Below, piece after piece: positions 9,644 through 18,222 of a stretch of 64,000 bases of DNA. Position 1 is the first letter of the stretch, and every line of letters begins with the position of its first letter. Source of the DNA: Pseudomonas sp. Ant30-3 (GTDB lineage: Bacteria > Pseudomonadota > Gammaproteobacteria > Pseudomonadales > Pseudomonadaceae). The notes under the pieces are model-generated. The model made no database searches. It saw nothing but the letters and a program-made list of their open reading frames with translations, and had not been told where the DNA came from. The translations under genes were made by a program, and so were the position numbers. Location: positions 161,281-225,280 of the forward strand of contig NZ_JMCL01000059.1 in NCBI RefSeq assembly GCF_000690905.1. The letters are read 5' to 3'.

Positions 9644-9883
9644 CTTGAGTTAGCCGCCAGCCACATCGGCCCGCGTGCTTGACGCGCGGCTTTCCAGACA
9701 ATTGACAGCATTGAAGTGCAATATTTGACACTTACACTGCGAGCGGGACGTGTGCTAAATGCCGCATGCAACATGCGGATCGCCATGAGCAACGGACAAA
9801 TCCGACCACGACCGACGCGAAACCGTCCGGTCATGGCATAATCCTTCACCTTTTTTTTCAGCACCTGCAGAGGGGGCAATTCC
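9644..9883. other. intergenic stretch without a supported gene
   Basis: Between the broken gene and the ArsC-like gene nothing else is supported. A TTGACA hexamer occurs at 9724-9729 on the plus strand but without a good -10 at 17 bases. The last 20 bases hold the AGAGGGGG ribosome-binding site of the next gene. Confidence 0.4.
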
Positions 9884-10246
9884 TTGACCGTTTCAAGCAA
9901 AACGTTGCTCCTTTTCGGCATCAAAGCTTGCGACACCATGAAAAAGGCGCGCACCTGGCTCGATGAACACGCTGTCAGCTATGACTTTCATGATTACAAA
10001 ACGGCCGGAATCGACCGTCAACACTTGATCCAATGGTGCAACGAGCACGGCTGGCAAGTGGTGTTGAACCGTGCAGGCACGACCTTTCGCAAGCTCGAAG
10101 ACGAACGCAAAGCCGATCTCGACCAGTCGAAAGCCATCGAGTTGATGCTCGCCCAACCCTCGATGATCAAGCGCCCGGTGCTTGATCTCGGTGACCGAAC
10201 CCTGATTGGCTTCAAGCCAGATATCTACGCGGCCGCCCTCAAGTAA
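9884..10246 (+). CDS. ArsC/Spx-family reductase (YffB-like)
   Basis: A 120-residue member of the ArsC/Spx thioredoxin-fold family. The single cysteine C16 lies in GIKACDTMKKARTWL, and the family core RAGTTFRKL and ...MIKRPVLDLGDRTLIGF follow; this is the YffB subgroup. The usual arsenate-reductase second cysteines are not evident, so arsenate reduction is not implied; the cellular role of YffB proteins is poorly known. The start is TTG at 9884 with a strong AGAGGGGG site 7-8 bases upstream; no ATG is in a better place. dapD follows 31 bases downstream, so the two are probably co-transcribed. Confidence 0.88.
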   Translation: MTVSSKTLLLFGIKACDTMKKARTWLDEHAVSYDFHDYKTAGIDRQHLIQWCNEHGWQVVLNRAGTTFRKLEDERKADLDQSKAIELMLAQPSMIKRPVLDLGDRTLIGFKPDIYAAALK

Positions 10247-10277
10247 GCAGCCCGTTCAATTTGTTAGAGGTATTCAC

Positions 10278-11312
10278 ATGTCCACTACCCTGTTCAGCCT
10301 GGCCTTTGGTGTCGGCACGCAAAACCGTCAAGGCGCATGGCTGGAAGTGTTTTACGCGCAGCCACTGCTCAATCCGTCGGCCGAATTGGTTGCGGCCGTA
10401 GCGCCTGTTCTGGGTTACAGCGAAGGCAACCAGGCCATCACGTTCACCACCACCCAGGCCTCGCAAATGGCTGACGCGCTGAAAGGCGTCGACTCCGTTC
10501 AGGCCGCGCTGCTGACCCGTCTGGCCGAAAGCCACAAGCCGCTGGTCGCGACTTTGCTGGCTGATGACGCGCAATTGTCGTCGACCCCAGAGGCTTACCT
10601 CAAACTGCACCTGCTGTCCCATCGTCTGGTCAAGCCGCACGGCCTGAACCTCGCCGGGATTTTCCCTTTGCTGCCGAACGTCGCCTGGACCAGCCAGGGT
10701 GCGATAGACCTGGCCGAGGTCGCCGAGCGTCAACTGGAAGCTCGTCTGCGTGGCGATCTGCTGGAAGTGTTCTCGGTCGACAAATTCCCGAAAATGACCG
10801 ACTACGTGGTCCCGGCCGGCGTGCGTATCGCCGATGCTGCCCGTCTGCGCCTGGGCGCTTACGTGGGTGAAGGCACCACCGTGATGCACGAAGGTTTCGT
10901 CAACTTCAACGCCGGCACCGAAGGCCCTGGCATGATCGAAGGCCGTGTGTCTGCGGGCGTGTTCGTCGGCAAGGGTTCGGACCTGGGCGGCGGCTGCTCG
11001 ACCATGGGCACCCTGTCGGGCGGCGGCAACATTGTGATCAAGGTCGGCGAAGGCTGCCTGATCGGTGCCAACGCGGGTATCGGCATCCCATTGGGCGACC
11101 GCAACACCGTCGAGTCGGGCCTGTACGTCACCGCCGGCACCAAAGTCGCGCTGCTGGACGAAAACAATGCGCTGGTCAAAGTGGTCAAGGCTCGTGAGCT
11201 GGCCGGTCAGCCGGACCTGCTGTTCCGTCGCAATTCGGAGACCGGTGCGGTGGAATGCAAAACCCACAAATCGGCTATCGAACTGAACGAAGCGCTGCAC
11301 GCTCACAACTAA
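10278..11312 (+). CDS. dapD: 2,3,4,5-tetrahydropyridine-2,6-dicarboxylate N-succinyltransferase
   Basis: Transfers succinate from succinyl-CoA to tetrahydrodipicolinate, the step before DapC in lysine/meso-DAP synthesis. The 344-residue product begins MSTTLFSLAFGVGTQN and has the left-handed beta-helix hexapeptide region (VPAGVRIADAARLRLGAYVG, then GSDLGGGCSTMGTLSGGG and GANAGIGIPLGD). The length is that of the longer pseudomonad/actinobacterial type rather than the 274-residue E. coli type. ATG 10278 has GAGG a few bases upstream and follows the YffB-like gene closely. Confidence 0.95.
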   Translation: MSTTLFSLAFGVGTQNRQGAWLEVFYAQPLLNPSAELVAAVAPVLGYSEGNQAITFTTTQASQMADALKGVDSVQAALLTRLAESHKPLVATLLADDAQLSSTPEAYLKLHLLSHRLVKPHGLNLAGIFPLLPNVAWTSQGAIDLAEVAERQLEARLRGDLLEVFSVDKFPKMTDYVVPAGVRIADAARLRLGAYVGEGTTVMHEGFVNFNAGTEGPGMIEGRVSAGVFVGKGSDLGGGCSTMGTLSGGGNIVIKVGEGCLIGANAGIGIPLGDRNTVESGLYVTAGTKVALLDENNALVKVVKARELAGQPDLLFRRNSETGAVECKTHKSAIELNEALHAHN

Positions 11313-11342
11313 GCACAGCATCACAACCGATCACCTGACCCG

Positions 11343-11416
11343 TGTAGGAGCGAAGCTTGCTCGCGATGGGGCCCTTGAGGCCACCAAAAGCTTCGCGAGC
11401 AAGCTTTGCTCCTACA
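11343..11416. repeat. REP-type inverted repeat
   Basis: Arms of 24 bases at 11343-11366 and 11393-11416 (TGTAGGAGCGAAGCTTGCTC type) pair with a single mismatch. The element lies between dapD and csdA. Confidence 0.88.
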
Positions 11417-11457
11417 AGGTTTGGCATACCTGCCCATGTTCACCAGGGCCGCATTCC

Positions 11458-12663
11458 ATGATGATTCCCTCCCCCTGGCGCGCCGATTTTCCAGCTATCG
11501 CCGCGCTGCAACGGCAAGACCAGACCTATCTGGACAACGCCGCCACCACGCAAAAACCGCAAGCCCTGATAGATGCGCTCACGCACTACTACGCCAATGG
11601 CGCAGCCAACGTGCACCGGGCGCAGCACTTGCCCGGCGCCCATGCGACTCAAGCGTTCGAGAACAGCCGGAGCAAAGTCGCACAATGGTTGAATGCAGGC
11701 GAAAGCGGGCAGATCATCTTTACCCACGGCGCGACCTCTGCACTGAATCTCCTCGCCTATGGCCTGGAGCATTTATTCAATCCGGGCGATGAAATCGCCA
11801 TCAGCGCCCTGGAGCATCACGCCAACCTGCTGCCATGGCAGCAACTGGCCCACCGTCGCGACGTGAAACTGGTGATTCTGCCGCTGGATCCCGACGGCTT
11901 GATCGACCTTGATGCTGCCGCAGCGTTGATCGGGCCGTGCACCCGTTTACTGGCGGTCAGTCAGCTGTCCAACGTGCTCGGCGCGTGGCAACCTCTGCCG
12001 GCACTGCTGGCGATGGCCAAAGCCCATGACGCACTGAGCGTGGTTGATGGCGCGCAAGGAGTGGTCCACGGGCGGCACGACGTGCAGGCGCTGGGGTGCG
12101 ACTTCTATGTGTTTTCCAGTCACAAGCTGTACGGGCCGGATGGGCTGGGCGTGGTGTTCGCACGCAATGATGCGCTGCCTCAAGTGCGCCATTGGCAGTT
12201 CGGCGGCGAAATGGTGCTGGACGCGGATTATCACAGCGCTCGCTTCCGTCCGGCACCGCTGGGATTCGAGGCCGGCACGCCGCCTATCGCCAGTGTGATC
12301 GGGCTTGGCGCGACGCTGGATTATCTGGCGGGACTGGATCAGGACGCCGTGTCCGCCCATGAAGCGGCGTTGCACGACTATTTGCTGAAAGGCCTGGAAG
12401 CGCGCAACGGTATTCGACTCCTTGGCAAACCGCGCCTGGCGTTGGCCAGTTTTGTCGTCGAGGGTGTGCATAACTCCGATCTTGCACACTTGCTGACCGA
12501 ACAAGGCATCGCCGTGCGTGCCGGTCATCACTGCGCCATGCCATTACTGAAAAGCTTCGAACTGGCGGGAGCGATTCGGGTGTCGCTGGCGTTGTACAAC
12601 GATTCGCAAGACCTCGAACGATTTTTTGAAGCGCTGGATCAGGCCCTGGAGCTGTTGCGATGA
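11458..12663 (+). CDS. csdA: cysteine desulfurase CsdA
   Basis: A class V PLP aminotransferase-fold enzyme that takes sulfur from cysteine as a persulfide. The 401-residue protein has YLDNAATTQKP at the N-terminus, the PLP lysine in FSSHKLYGPDGLGV, and the active cysteine in RAGHHCAMP, a SufS/CsdA-type (group II) arrangement. It overlaps the SufE-like gene by 4 bases (ATGA), indicating a coupled pair. In E. coli CsdA works with CsdE and TcdA (CsdL); the same three occur together here, with tcdA convergent. Two adjacent ATGs occur at the start (11458 and 11461). Confidence 0.93.
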   Translation: MMIPSPWRADFPAIAALQRQDQTYLDNAATTQKPQALIDALTHYYANGAANVHRAQHLPGAHATQAFENSRSKVAQWLNAGESGQIIFTHGATSALNLLAYGLEHLFNPGDEIAISALEHHANLLPWQQLAHRRDVKLVILPLDPDGLIDLDAAAALIGPCTRLLAVSQLSNVLGAWQPLPALLAMAKAHDALSVVDGAQGVVHGRHDVQALGCDFYVFSSHKLYGPDGLGVVFARNDALPQVRHWQFGGEMVLDADYHSARFRPAPLGFEAGTPPIASVIGLGATLDYLAGLDQDAVSAHEAALHDYLLKGLEARNGIRLLGKPRLALASFVVEGVHNSDLAHLLTEQGIAVRAGHHCAMPLLKSFELAGAIRVSLALYNDSQDLERFFEALDQALELLR

Positions 12664-13064
12664 GTTTGCCTGCCGAGGCGGTTGCGGCACTGGATGTATT
12701 TCAGAATGCGGCGGGTTGGGAACAACGCGCGCGCCTGCTGATGCAGTGGGGGGATCGGCTGTCAGCGTTAAGCGACGCCGACAAGGTTGAAGCCAATCGC
12801 GTGCATGGCTGTGAAAGTCAGGTGTGGTTGGTCGGATCGTTGGTGGACGGTCATTGGCAATTCACCGCGGACAGCGACGCACGGTTGATACGCGGATTGG
12901 TGGCGTTGCTGCTGGCGCGGGTCAACGGGTTGTCGGCGAGTGAGTTGCGGACGGTGGATTTGCCGGAGTGGTTTGCGCAACTCGGCTTGTCGCGACAACT
13001 GTCACCTTCGCGCAGTAATGGCCTCAACGCGGTGCTTCAGCGGATGAATGAGTTGGCTGGTTAA
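12660..13064 (+). CDS. csdE: SufE-family sulfur acceptor CsdE
   Basis: Accepts persulfide sulfur from CsdA and passes it on. The 134-residue protein has the SufE core with the acceptor cysteine C51 in NRVHGCESQVWL and the C-terminal SPSRSNGLNAVL motif. The start overlaps the csdA stop by 4 bases. Its position beside csdA, and not in a suf operon, is the main reason to call it CsdE instead of SufE. Confidence 0.92.
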   Translation: MSLPAEAVAALDVFQNAAGWEQRARLLMQWGDRLSALSDADKVEANRVHGCESQVWLVGSLVDGHWQFTADSDARLIRGLVALLLARVNGLSASELRTVDLPEWFAQLGLSRQLSPSRSNGLNAVLQRMNELAG

Positions 13065-13070
13065 TCGCTT

Positions 13071-13148
13071 TCGCGAGCAGGCTCGCTCCCACAGTTGATC
13101 GGTCCGCGGAGAGAACCCGGCCCAATGTGGGAGTGAGCCTGCTCGCGA
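13071..13148. repeat. REP-type inverted repeat
   Basis: Arms TCGCGAGCAGGCTCGCTCCC... (13071-13093) and its near-complement (13126-13148) lie between the convergent csdE and tcdA genes and could form a bidirectional 3'-end hairpin. Confidence 0.88.
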
Positions 13149-13169
13149 TGGCGTCTGCTGCCACTACCC

Positions 13170-13982
13170 TTAGATCATCGGTTTGACCCGATCTGCCGGC
13201 CGCCGCACGCCTGCCACAATCTTATCCACAGCCTTGGTCGCCGCGACCATGCCGAAGGTCGCCGTCACCATCATCACCGCGCCAAACCCGCCGGCGCAGT
13301 CAAGCTTCACACCATCACCGACAAAACTCTTCTGCAAACAAATGCTGCCATCCGGTTTCGGGTAGCGCAGTTGTTCGGTGGAAAAAACGCAGGGCACACT
13401 GTAGTGGCGAGTCACGGTGCGAGAGAAGTTGTAATCGCGGCGCAAGGTCGAGCGCACTTTCGAGGCCAGCGGATCGTTGAACGTTCGGTTCAGATCGCAG
13501 ACCTGGATCAGTGTCGGGTCGATCTGGCCGCCCGCGCCGCCGGTGGTGATGATCTGAATCTTGCGGCGTTTGCACCAGGCGATCAGCGCGGCCTTGGCAT
13601 TGACGCTGTCGATGCAGTCAATCACGCAATCAATGTTCGTCGTGATGTACTCGGCCATGGTCTCGCGCGTGACGAAATCCGCCACCGCGTGCACCGTGCA
13701 GTCTGGATTGATGCCGCGCAAGCGCTCGGCCATGACTTCGACCTTGGGTTTGCCGACGGTGCTGTCCAACGCGTGCAACTGACGGTTGGCGTTACTGACG
13801 CAGACATCGTCCAGATCGAATAGCGAAATTTCGCCCACACCACACCGTGCGATGGCTTCCGCCGCCCAGGAACCAACGCCGCCGACACCGACGATCGCCA
13901 CGTGCGCGGCGCGCAAGCGTTCTAGACCTTCGATGCCGTACAACCGGGCGATGCCTGCAAACCGCGGATCTTCTGTGCTCAT
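13170..13982 (-). CDS. tcdA: tRNA threonylcarbamoyladenosine dehydratase
   Basis: An E1-like ThiF-fold enzyme that uses ATP to cyclise t6A37 of tRNA to ct6A. The product (270 residues) has the nucleotide-binding IVGVGGVGSWAAEAIARCG loop, the DLDDVCVSNANRQ motif and RDYNFSRTVTRHYSVPCVFS region. I chose the second ATG (13980-13982): an AGG sits 8 bases before it, but only 2 bases before the first ATG (13988). It converges on csdA-csdE; in E. coli the CsdA-CsdE pair feeds TcdA, so the neighbourhood supports the assignment. Confidence 0.93.
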   Translation of the reverse strand: MSTEDPRFAGIARLYGIEGLERLRAAHVAIVGVGGVGSWAAEAIARCGVGEISLFDLDDVCVSNANRQLHALDSTVGKPKVEVMAERLRGINPDCTVHAVADFVTRETMAEYITTNIDCVIDCIDSVNAKAALIAWCKRRKIQIITTGGAGGQIDPTLIQVCDLNRTFNDPLASKVRSTLRRDYNFSRTVTRHYSVPCVFSTEQLRYPKPDGSICLQKSFVGDGVKLDCAGGFGAVMMVTATFGMVAATKAVDKIVAGVRRPADRVKPMI

Positions 13983-14105
13983 GACCATTACCTAAAAAAC
14001 CGGCGCGCATTATAGGGCCGTCAGCGGCCAAGAGCATCTTTGGTCTATGAACGGCTTTATTCAGGCAAGACAGAACCAAGAATTGTCCTACAAGGTCCAA
14101 GCTAA

Positions 14106-14122
14106 GAACTTACGGTAAGTTC
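14106..14122. promoter_or_regulatory. palindrome upstream of ndvB-like gene, candidate operator
   Basis: GAACTTAC and GTAAGTTC form a perfect inverted repeat of 8-base arms around one G, 136 bases before the start of the ndvB-like gene. A short GCCC/GGGC hairpin followed by TTTT (14127-14144) comes next. Both are candidates for regulating the glucan synthase; no regulator is known to me for this sequence. Confidence 0.35.
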
Positions 14123-14258
14123 GAGTGCCCAATGTCGGGCTTTTCCCTGTCCGCTGTACGGTCAGTGAACGCCCAGTGTAGGATGCGCGCCCCATGCCCC
14201 TAGGCAGTCAGCCGCCGACCGTTCCTTCGTTCAGCAGCCCCTGGAACCCGAAAAAGTT

Positions 14259-16850
14259 ATGTCATCGCGTAAATTTGGACTCAACCTGGTCGTGGTGCTC
14301 GCCATCGCTGCCTTGTTTACCGGCTTCTGGGCGCTGATCAATCGCCCGGTCACCGCCCCCAATTGGCCTGAACAAATCTCCGGCTTTTCCTATTCGCCTT
14401 TTCAGCAAGGCCAATACCCGCAAAAAGATCAGTACCCGAGTGACGATGAAATGCGTCGCGACCTGGAGATCATGAGCAAGCTCACGGACAACATCCGGAC
14501 TTACTCGGTCGACGGCCCGTTGGGCAACATCCCCAAACTGGCTGAAGAATTCGGTCTGCGGGTAACACTGGGCATCTGGATCAGCCCGGACGAGGAGCGC
14601 AACGAACGGGAAATCCTCAAAGCCATCGAAATTGCCAACAGCTCACGTAGTGTGGTTCGCGTGGTTGTAGGCAACGAGGCGATTTTCCGTAAGGAAATTA
14701 CCGCTGCCGAGCTCAGCATCATTCTCGACCGCGTTCGCGCCGCCGTGAAAGTGCCGGTGACCACGTCCGAGCAGTGGCACATCTGGGAAGAGAACCCGAG
14801 CCTGGCCAAGCACGTTGACCTGATCGCTGCCCACGTGCTGCCTTACTGGGAACACGTGCCCATGGAGCAATCGGGCCAATTCGTCCTCGATCGCGCTCGC
14901 GATCTGAAGAAAATGTTCCCGAAAAAGCCCCTGCTGCTGTCGGAGGTCGGCTGGCCGAGCAACGGTCGCATGCGCGGTGGTGCGGATGCGTCGCCTGCCG
15001 ATCAGGCGATCTACCTGCGCACGCTGGTCAACAAGCTCAATCGCCAAGGCTTCAACTACTTCGTGATCGAAGCGTTTGACCAGCCGTGGAAGGCCAGCGA
15101 TGAAGGTTCGGTGGGCGCTTATTGGGGCGTGTTCAACGCTGCACGCCAGCAGAAATTCAATTTCGAAGGGCCAGTCGTGGCCATTCCGCAATGGCGCGTA
15201 CTGGCGGTCGGTTCTGTGGTGCTGGCGCTGCTGTCGCTGACCCTGCTGATGATCGACGGCTCTGCCCTGCGTCAACGTGGCCGCACCTTCCTGACCTTTA
15301 TCGCGTTTCTTTGCGGTTCGGTCCTGGTGTGGATCGGTTATGACTACAGCCTGCAATACAGCACCTGGTTCAGCCTGACTGTAGGAATACTGCTGGCCCT
15401 TGGTGCACTCGGGGTATTTATCGTCCTGCTGACCGAGGCACATGAACTGGCCGAAGCGGTCTGGACCCACAAGCGGCGTCGGGAATTCCTGCCCGTGGAG
15501 GGCGATTCAGACTACAGGCCAAAAGTATCGATTCACGTGCCTTGTTACAACGAGCCGCCGGAGATGGTTAAACAGACTCTCAACGCGCTGGCCAAGCTCG
15601 ACTATCCGGACTTCGAAGTCCTGATCATCGACAACAACACCAAGGACCCGGCTGTCTGGGAACCGGTGCGCGATTATTGCGAAACCCTCGGCCCGCGCTT
15701 CAAGTTTTTCCACGTCGCACCGCTGGCAGGTTTCAAGGGTGGCGCGTTGAATTACCTGATTCCGCACACCGCCAAGGATGCCGAAGTCATTGCCGTGATC
15801 GACTCGGACTACTGCGTCGACCCAAACTGGCTGAAACACATGGTGCCGCACTTCGCCGATCCGAAAATCGCCGTGGTGCAGTCGCCGCAGGATTATCGCG
15901 ACCAGAACGAAAGCACCTTCAAAAAGCTCTGCTATGCGGAATACAAAGGCTTCTTCCACATCGGCATGGTTACCCGCAACGACCGCGACGCAATCATCCA
16001 GCACGGCACCATGACGATGACCCGTCGCTCGGTGCTTGAGGAACTCGGCTGGGCTGACTGGTGCATCTGTGAAGATGCCGAACTGGGTTTGCGTGTGTTC
16101 GAGAAAGGTTTGTCGGCGGCGTACTACCACACCAGCTATGGCAAAGGCCTGATGCCGGATACGTTTATCGACTTCAAGAAACAGCGATTCCGCTGGGCCT
16201 ATGGGGCGATTCAGATCATCAAGCGTCACACCGCGAGCCTGTTGCGCGGCAAGGGTTCGGAGCTCACCCGTGGCCAGCGCTATCACTTCCTCGCGGGCTG
16301 GTTGCCGTGGGTCGCCGATGGCATGAACATCTTCTTTACCGTCGGCGCACTGTTGTGGTCGGCGGCGATGATCATCGTGCCGCAGCGGGTCGATCCGCCG
16401 TTGCTGATCTTCGCAATCCCGCCGCTGGCGCTGTTCGTGTTCAAGGTCGGCAAGATCATCTTCCTGTACCGTCGCGCGGTGGGCGTCAATCTGAAAGATG
16501 CTTTCTGCGCCGCACTCGCCGGTCTGGCGTTGTCGCACACCATCGCCAAAGCGGTGCTGTACGGTTTCTTCACCACGAGCATTCCGTTTTTCCGCACACC
16601 GAAGAACGCCGATAACCACGGTTTCTGGGTGGCGATCTCGGAGGCCCGCGAGGAAGTGTTCATCATGCTGCTGCTGTGGGGCGCGGCGCTGGGGATTTAT
16701 CTGGTGAACGGCATGCCAAGCAATGACATGCGCTTCTGGGTCATTATGTTGCTGGTGCAGTCGCTGCCGTATCTGGCGGCGCTGATCATGGCGTTCCTGT
16801 CTTCGCTGCCGAAACCGGCACTCGAAGCGCAGACGGCACCGGCAGTCTAA
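14259..16850 (+). CDS. ndvB: NdvB-like beta-1,3-glucan synthase (GH17-GT2 fusion)
   Basis: A membrane enzyme that fuses a periplasmic GH17-like glucanase/transglycosidase domain to a processive GT2 glycosyltransferase. It matches the pseudomonad NdvB type (P. aeruginosa protein about 864 residues; this one 863). Visible are a signal anchor near residues 9-28, GH17 motifs VVGNEAIFR and LLSEVGWPSNGR (likely acid/base and nucleophile glutamates), membrane segments around residues 308-395, the GT2 motifs VIDSDY, EDAELGLR and KQRFRW (QxxRW), and several C-terminal membrane segments. In P. aeruginosa ndvB makes cyclic periplasmic glucans linked to biofilm antibiotic tolerance; the same role here is inference. 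It stands alone with its own terminator. Confidence 0.85.
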   Translation: MSSRKFGLNLVVVLAIAALFTGFWALINRPVTAPNWPEQISGFSYSPFQQGQYPQKDQYPSDDEMRRDLEIMSKLTDNIRTYSVDGPLGNIPKLAEEFGLRVTLGIWISPDEERNEREILKAIEIANSSRSVVRVVVGNEAIFRKEITAAELSIILDRVRAAVKVPVTTSEQWHIWEENPSLAKHVDLIAAHVLPYWEHVPMEQSGQFVLDRARDLKKMFPKKPLLLSEVGWPSNGRMRGGADASPADQAIYLRTLVNKLNRQGFNYFVIEAFDQPWKASDEGSVGAYWGVFNAARQQKFNFEGPVVAIPQWRVLAVGSVVLALLSLTLLMIDGSALRQRGRTFLTFIAFLCGSVLVWIGYDYSLQYSTWFSLTVGILLALGALGVFIVLLTEAHELAEAVWTHKRRREFLPVEGDSDYRPKVSIHVPCYNEPPEMVKQTLNALAKLDYPDFEVLIIDNNTKDPAVWEPVRDYCETLGPRFKFFHVAPLAGFKGGALNYLIPHTAKDAEVIAVIDSDYCVDPNWLKHMVPHFADPKIAVVQSPQDYRDQNESTFKKLCYAEYKGFFHIGMVTRNDRDAIIQHGTMTMTRRSVLEELGWADWCICEDAELGLRVFEKGLSAAYYHTSYGKGLMPDTFIDFKKQRFRWAYGAIQIIKRHTASLLRGKGSELTRGQRYHFLAGWLPWVADGMNIFFTVGALLWSAAMIIVPQRVDPPLLIFAIPPLALFVFKVGKIIFLYRRAVGVNLKDAFCAALAGLALSHTIAKAVLYGFFTTSIPFFRTPKNADNHGFWVAISEAREEVFIMLLLWGAALGIYLVNGMPSNDMRFWVIMLLVQSLPYLAALIMAFLSSLPKPALEAQTAPAV

Positions 16851-16867
16851 ATCTGTACAGATGCACT

Positions 16868-16892
16868 AAACGGCGGCCAATGGTCGCCGTTT
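16868..16892 (+). terminator. intrinsic terminator after ndvB-like gene
   Basis: AAACGGCG and CGCCGTTT arms, extended inward by CC/GG, form a stem-loop followed by TTTGCTTTAA, 18 bases past the stop codon. Confidence 0.8.
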
Positions 16893-16941
16893 TGCTTTAA
16901 GATAACCGCCATTTTGCAGGGCTTGGCGTGATATCCATCCC

Positions 16942-17031
16942 TGTGGGGGCGAGCCTGCTCGCGATGGCAATGTAACAATCCCGGTTTATGTTGACTGCCT
17001 CACCGCCATGGCCAGCAGGCTGGCTCCCACA
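16942..17031. repeat. REP-type inverted repeat
   Basis: Arms TGTGGGGGCGAGCCTGCTCG... (16942-16968) and GCCATGGCCAGCAGGCTGGC... (17005-17031) are inverted with a few mismatches, between the ndvB-like gene and dapE. Confidence 0.85.
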
Positions 17032-17070
17032 ATTAGTCCGCGCCCACATTCATGATTTCCGGAGTTTTCC

Positions 17071-18222
17071 ATGACGGCCCACGCCGACCTTTCGCCGACC
17101 CTTCAACTCGCCATCGACCTGATCCGCCGTCCCTCCGTGACGCCGGTCGACGCCGATTGCCAGAAGCAGATGATGCAGCGCCTGGGCGATGCCGGTTTTC
17201 AGCTCGAGCCGATGCGCATCGAAGATGTGGATAACTTCTGGGCGACCCACGGCAAACATGACGGTCCGGTGCTGTGCTTCGCCGGTCACACCGATGTGGT
17301 CCCGACCGGTCCCGTTACGGCCTGGCAAATCGACCCGTTCAACGCAGTCATCGACGAACACGGCATGCTCTGCGGCCGTGGCGCCGCGGACATGAAAGGC
17401 AGTCTCGCGTCGATGACCGTGGCCGCCGAACGCTTCGTCACCGACTACCCGGACCACAAGGGCAAGGTCGCTTTCCTGATCACCAGCGACGAAGAAGGCC
17501 CGGCGCACCACGGCACCAAAGCGGTGATCGAACGTCTCGCTGCGCGCAAGGAACGTCTGGACTGGTGCATCGTCGGCGAGCCGTCGAGCACCACCCTGGT
17601 GGGCGATGTGGTCAAGAACGGCCGTCGCGGATCGCTCGGGGCCAAACTGACCGTGCGCGGTATCCAGGGCCATGTGGCCTACCCGCACCTGGCGAAAAAC
17701 CCGATCCACCTTGCCGCCCCGGCGCTGGCCGAACTCGCCGCCGAACACTGGGACCACGGCAACGATTTCTTCCCGCCGACCAGTTTCCAGATCTCCAACG
17801 TCAATTCCGGCACCGGCGCAACCAACGTGATCCCGGGTGATCTGGTGGCGGTGTTCAACTTCCGTTTCTCCACTGAATCCACGGTGGAAGGTCTGCAGAA
17901 ACGCGTCGCCGACATCCTCGATAAACATGGTTTGGACTGGCACATCGACTGGGCGCTGTCCGGGCTGCCGTTTCTGACCGAGCCGGGCGCCTTGCTGGAC
18001 GCCGTGGCGTCGAGCATCAAGGACATCACCGGGCGGGAAACCAAAGCATCCACCAGCGGCGGCACGTCTGACGGACGCTTCATCGCGACCATGGGCACGC
18101 AAGTGGTCGAACTGGGCCCGGTCAACGCGACGATCCATCAGGTCAACGAACGCGTCCTCGCTGCAGACCTCGATGTGCTGACCGAAATCTACTACCAGAC
18201 CCTGATCAAGTTGCTCGCCTGA
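17071..18222 (+). CDS. dapE: succinyl-diaminopimelate desuccinylase
   Basis: A di-zinc M20-family amidohydrolase that hydrolyses N-succinyl-L,L-DAP to succinate and L,L-DAP, the step after DapC. The 383-residue product has [29 protein letters not shown], the dimerisation domain with [15 protein letters not shown], and the C-terminal GGTSDGRF and ATIHQVNE motifs carrying zinc ligands. The stop codon overlaps the ATG of rlmA by one base (TGATG), so the two are coupled. Length is normal. Confidence 0.95.
   Translation: MTAHADLSPTLQLAIDLIRRPSVTPVDADCQKQMMQRLGDAGFQLEPMRIEDVDNFWATHGKHDGPVLCFAGHTDVVPTGPVTAWQIDPFNAVIDEHGMLCGRGAADMKGSLASMTVAAERFVTDYPDHKGKVAFLITSDEEGPAHHGTKAVIERLAARKERLDWCIVGEPSSTTLVGDVVKNGRRGSLGAKLTVRGIQGHVAYPHLAKNPIHLAAPALAELAAEHWDHGNDFFPPTSFQISNVNSGTGATNVIPGDLVAVFNFRFSTESTVEGLQKRVADILDKHGLDWHIDWALSGLPFLTEPGALLDAVASSIKDITGRETKASTSGGTSDGRFIATMGTQVVELGPVNATIHQVNERVLAADLDVLTEIYYQTLIKLLA

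Noticed and set aside
9592..9954. 120-codon minus-strand frame overlapping the ArsC-like start
   Set aside because: It runs antisense through the ribosome-binding site and start of the ArsC-like gene, its composition is arginine/serine-rich in the manner of a shadow frame, and the restored broken gene lies in another frame.
14106..14132. GAACTT read as an AlgU -35 box upstream of the ndvB-like gene
   Set aside because: No TCtgA-like element occurs 16-17 bases downstream; the hexamer is part of the palindrome.
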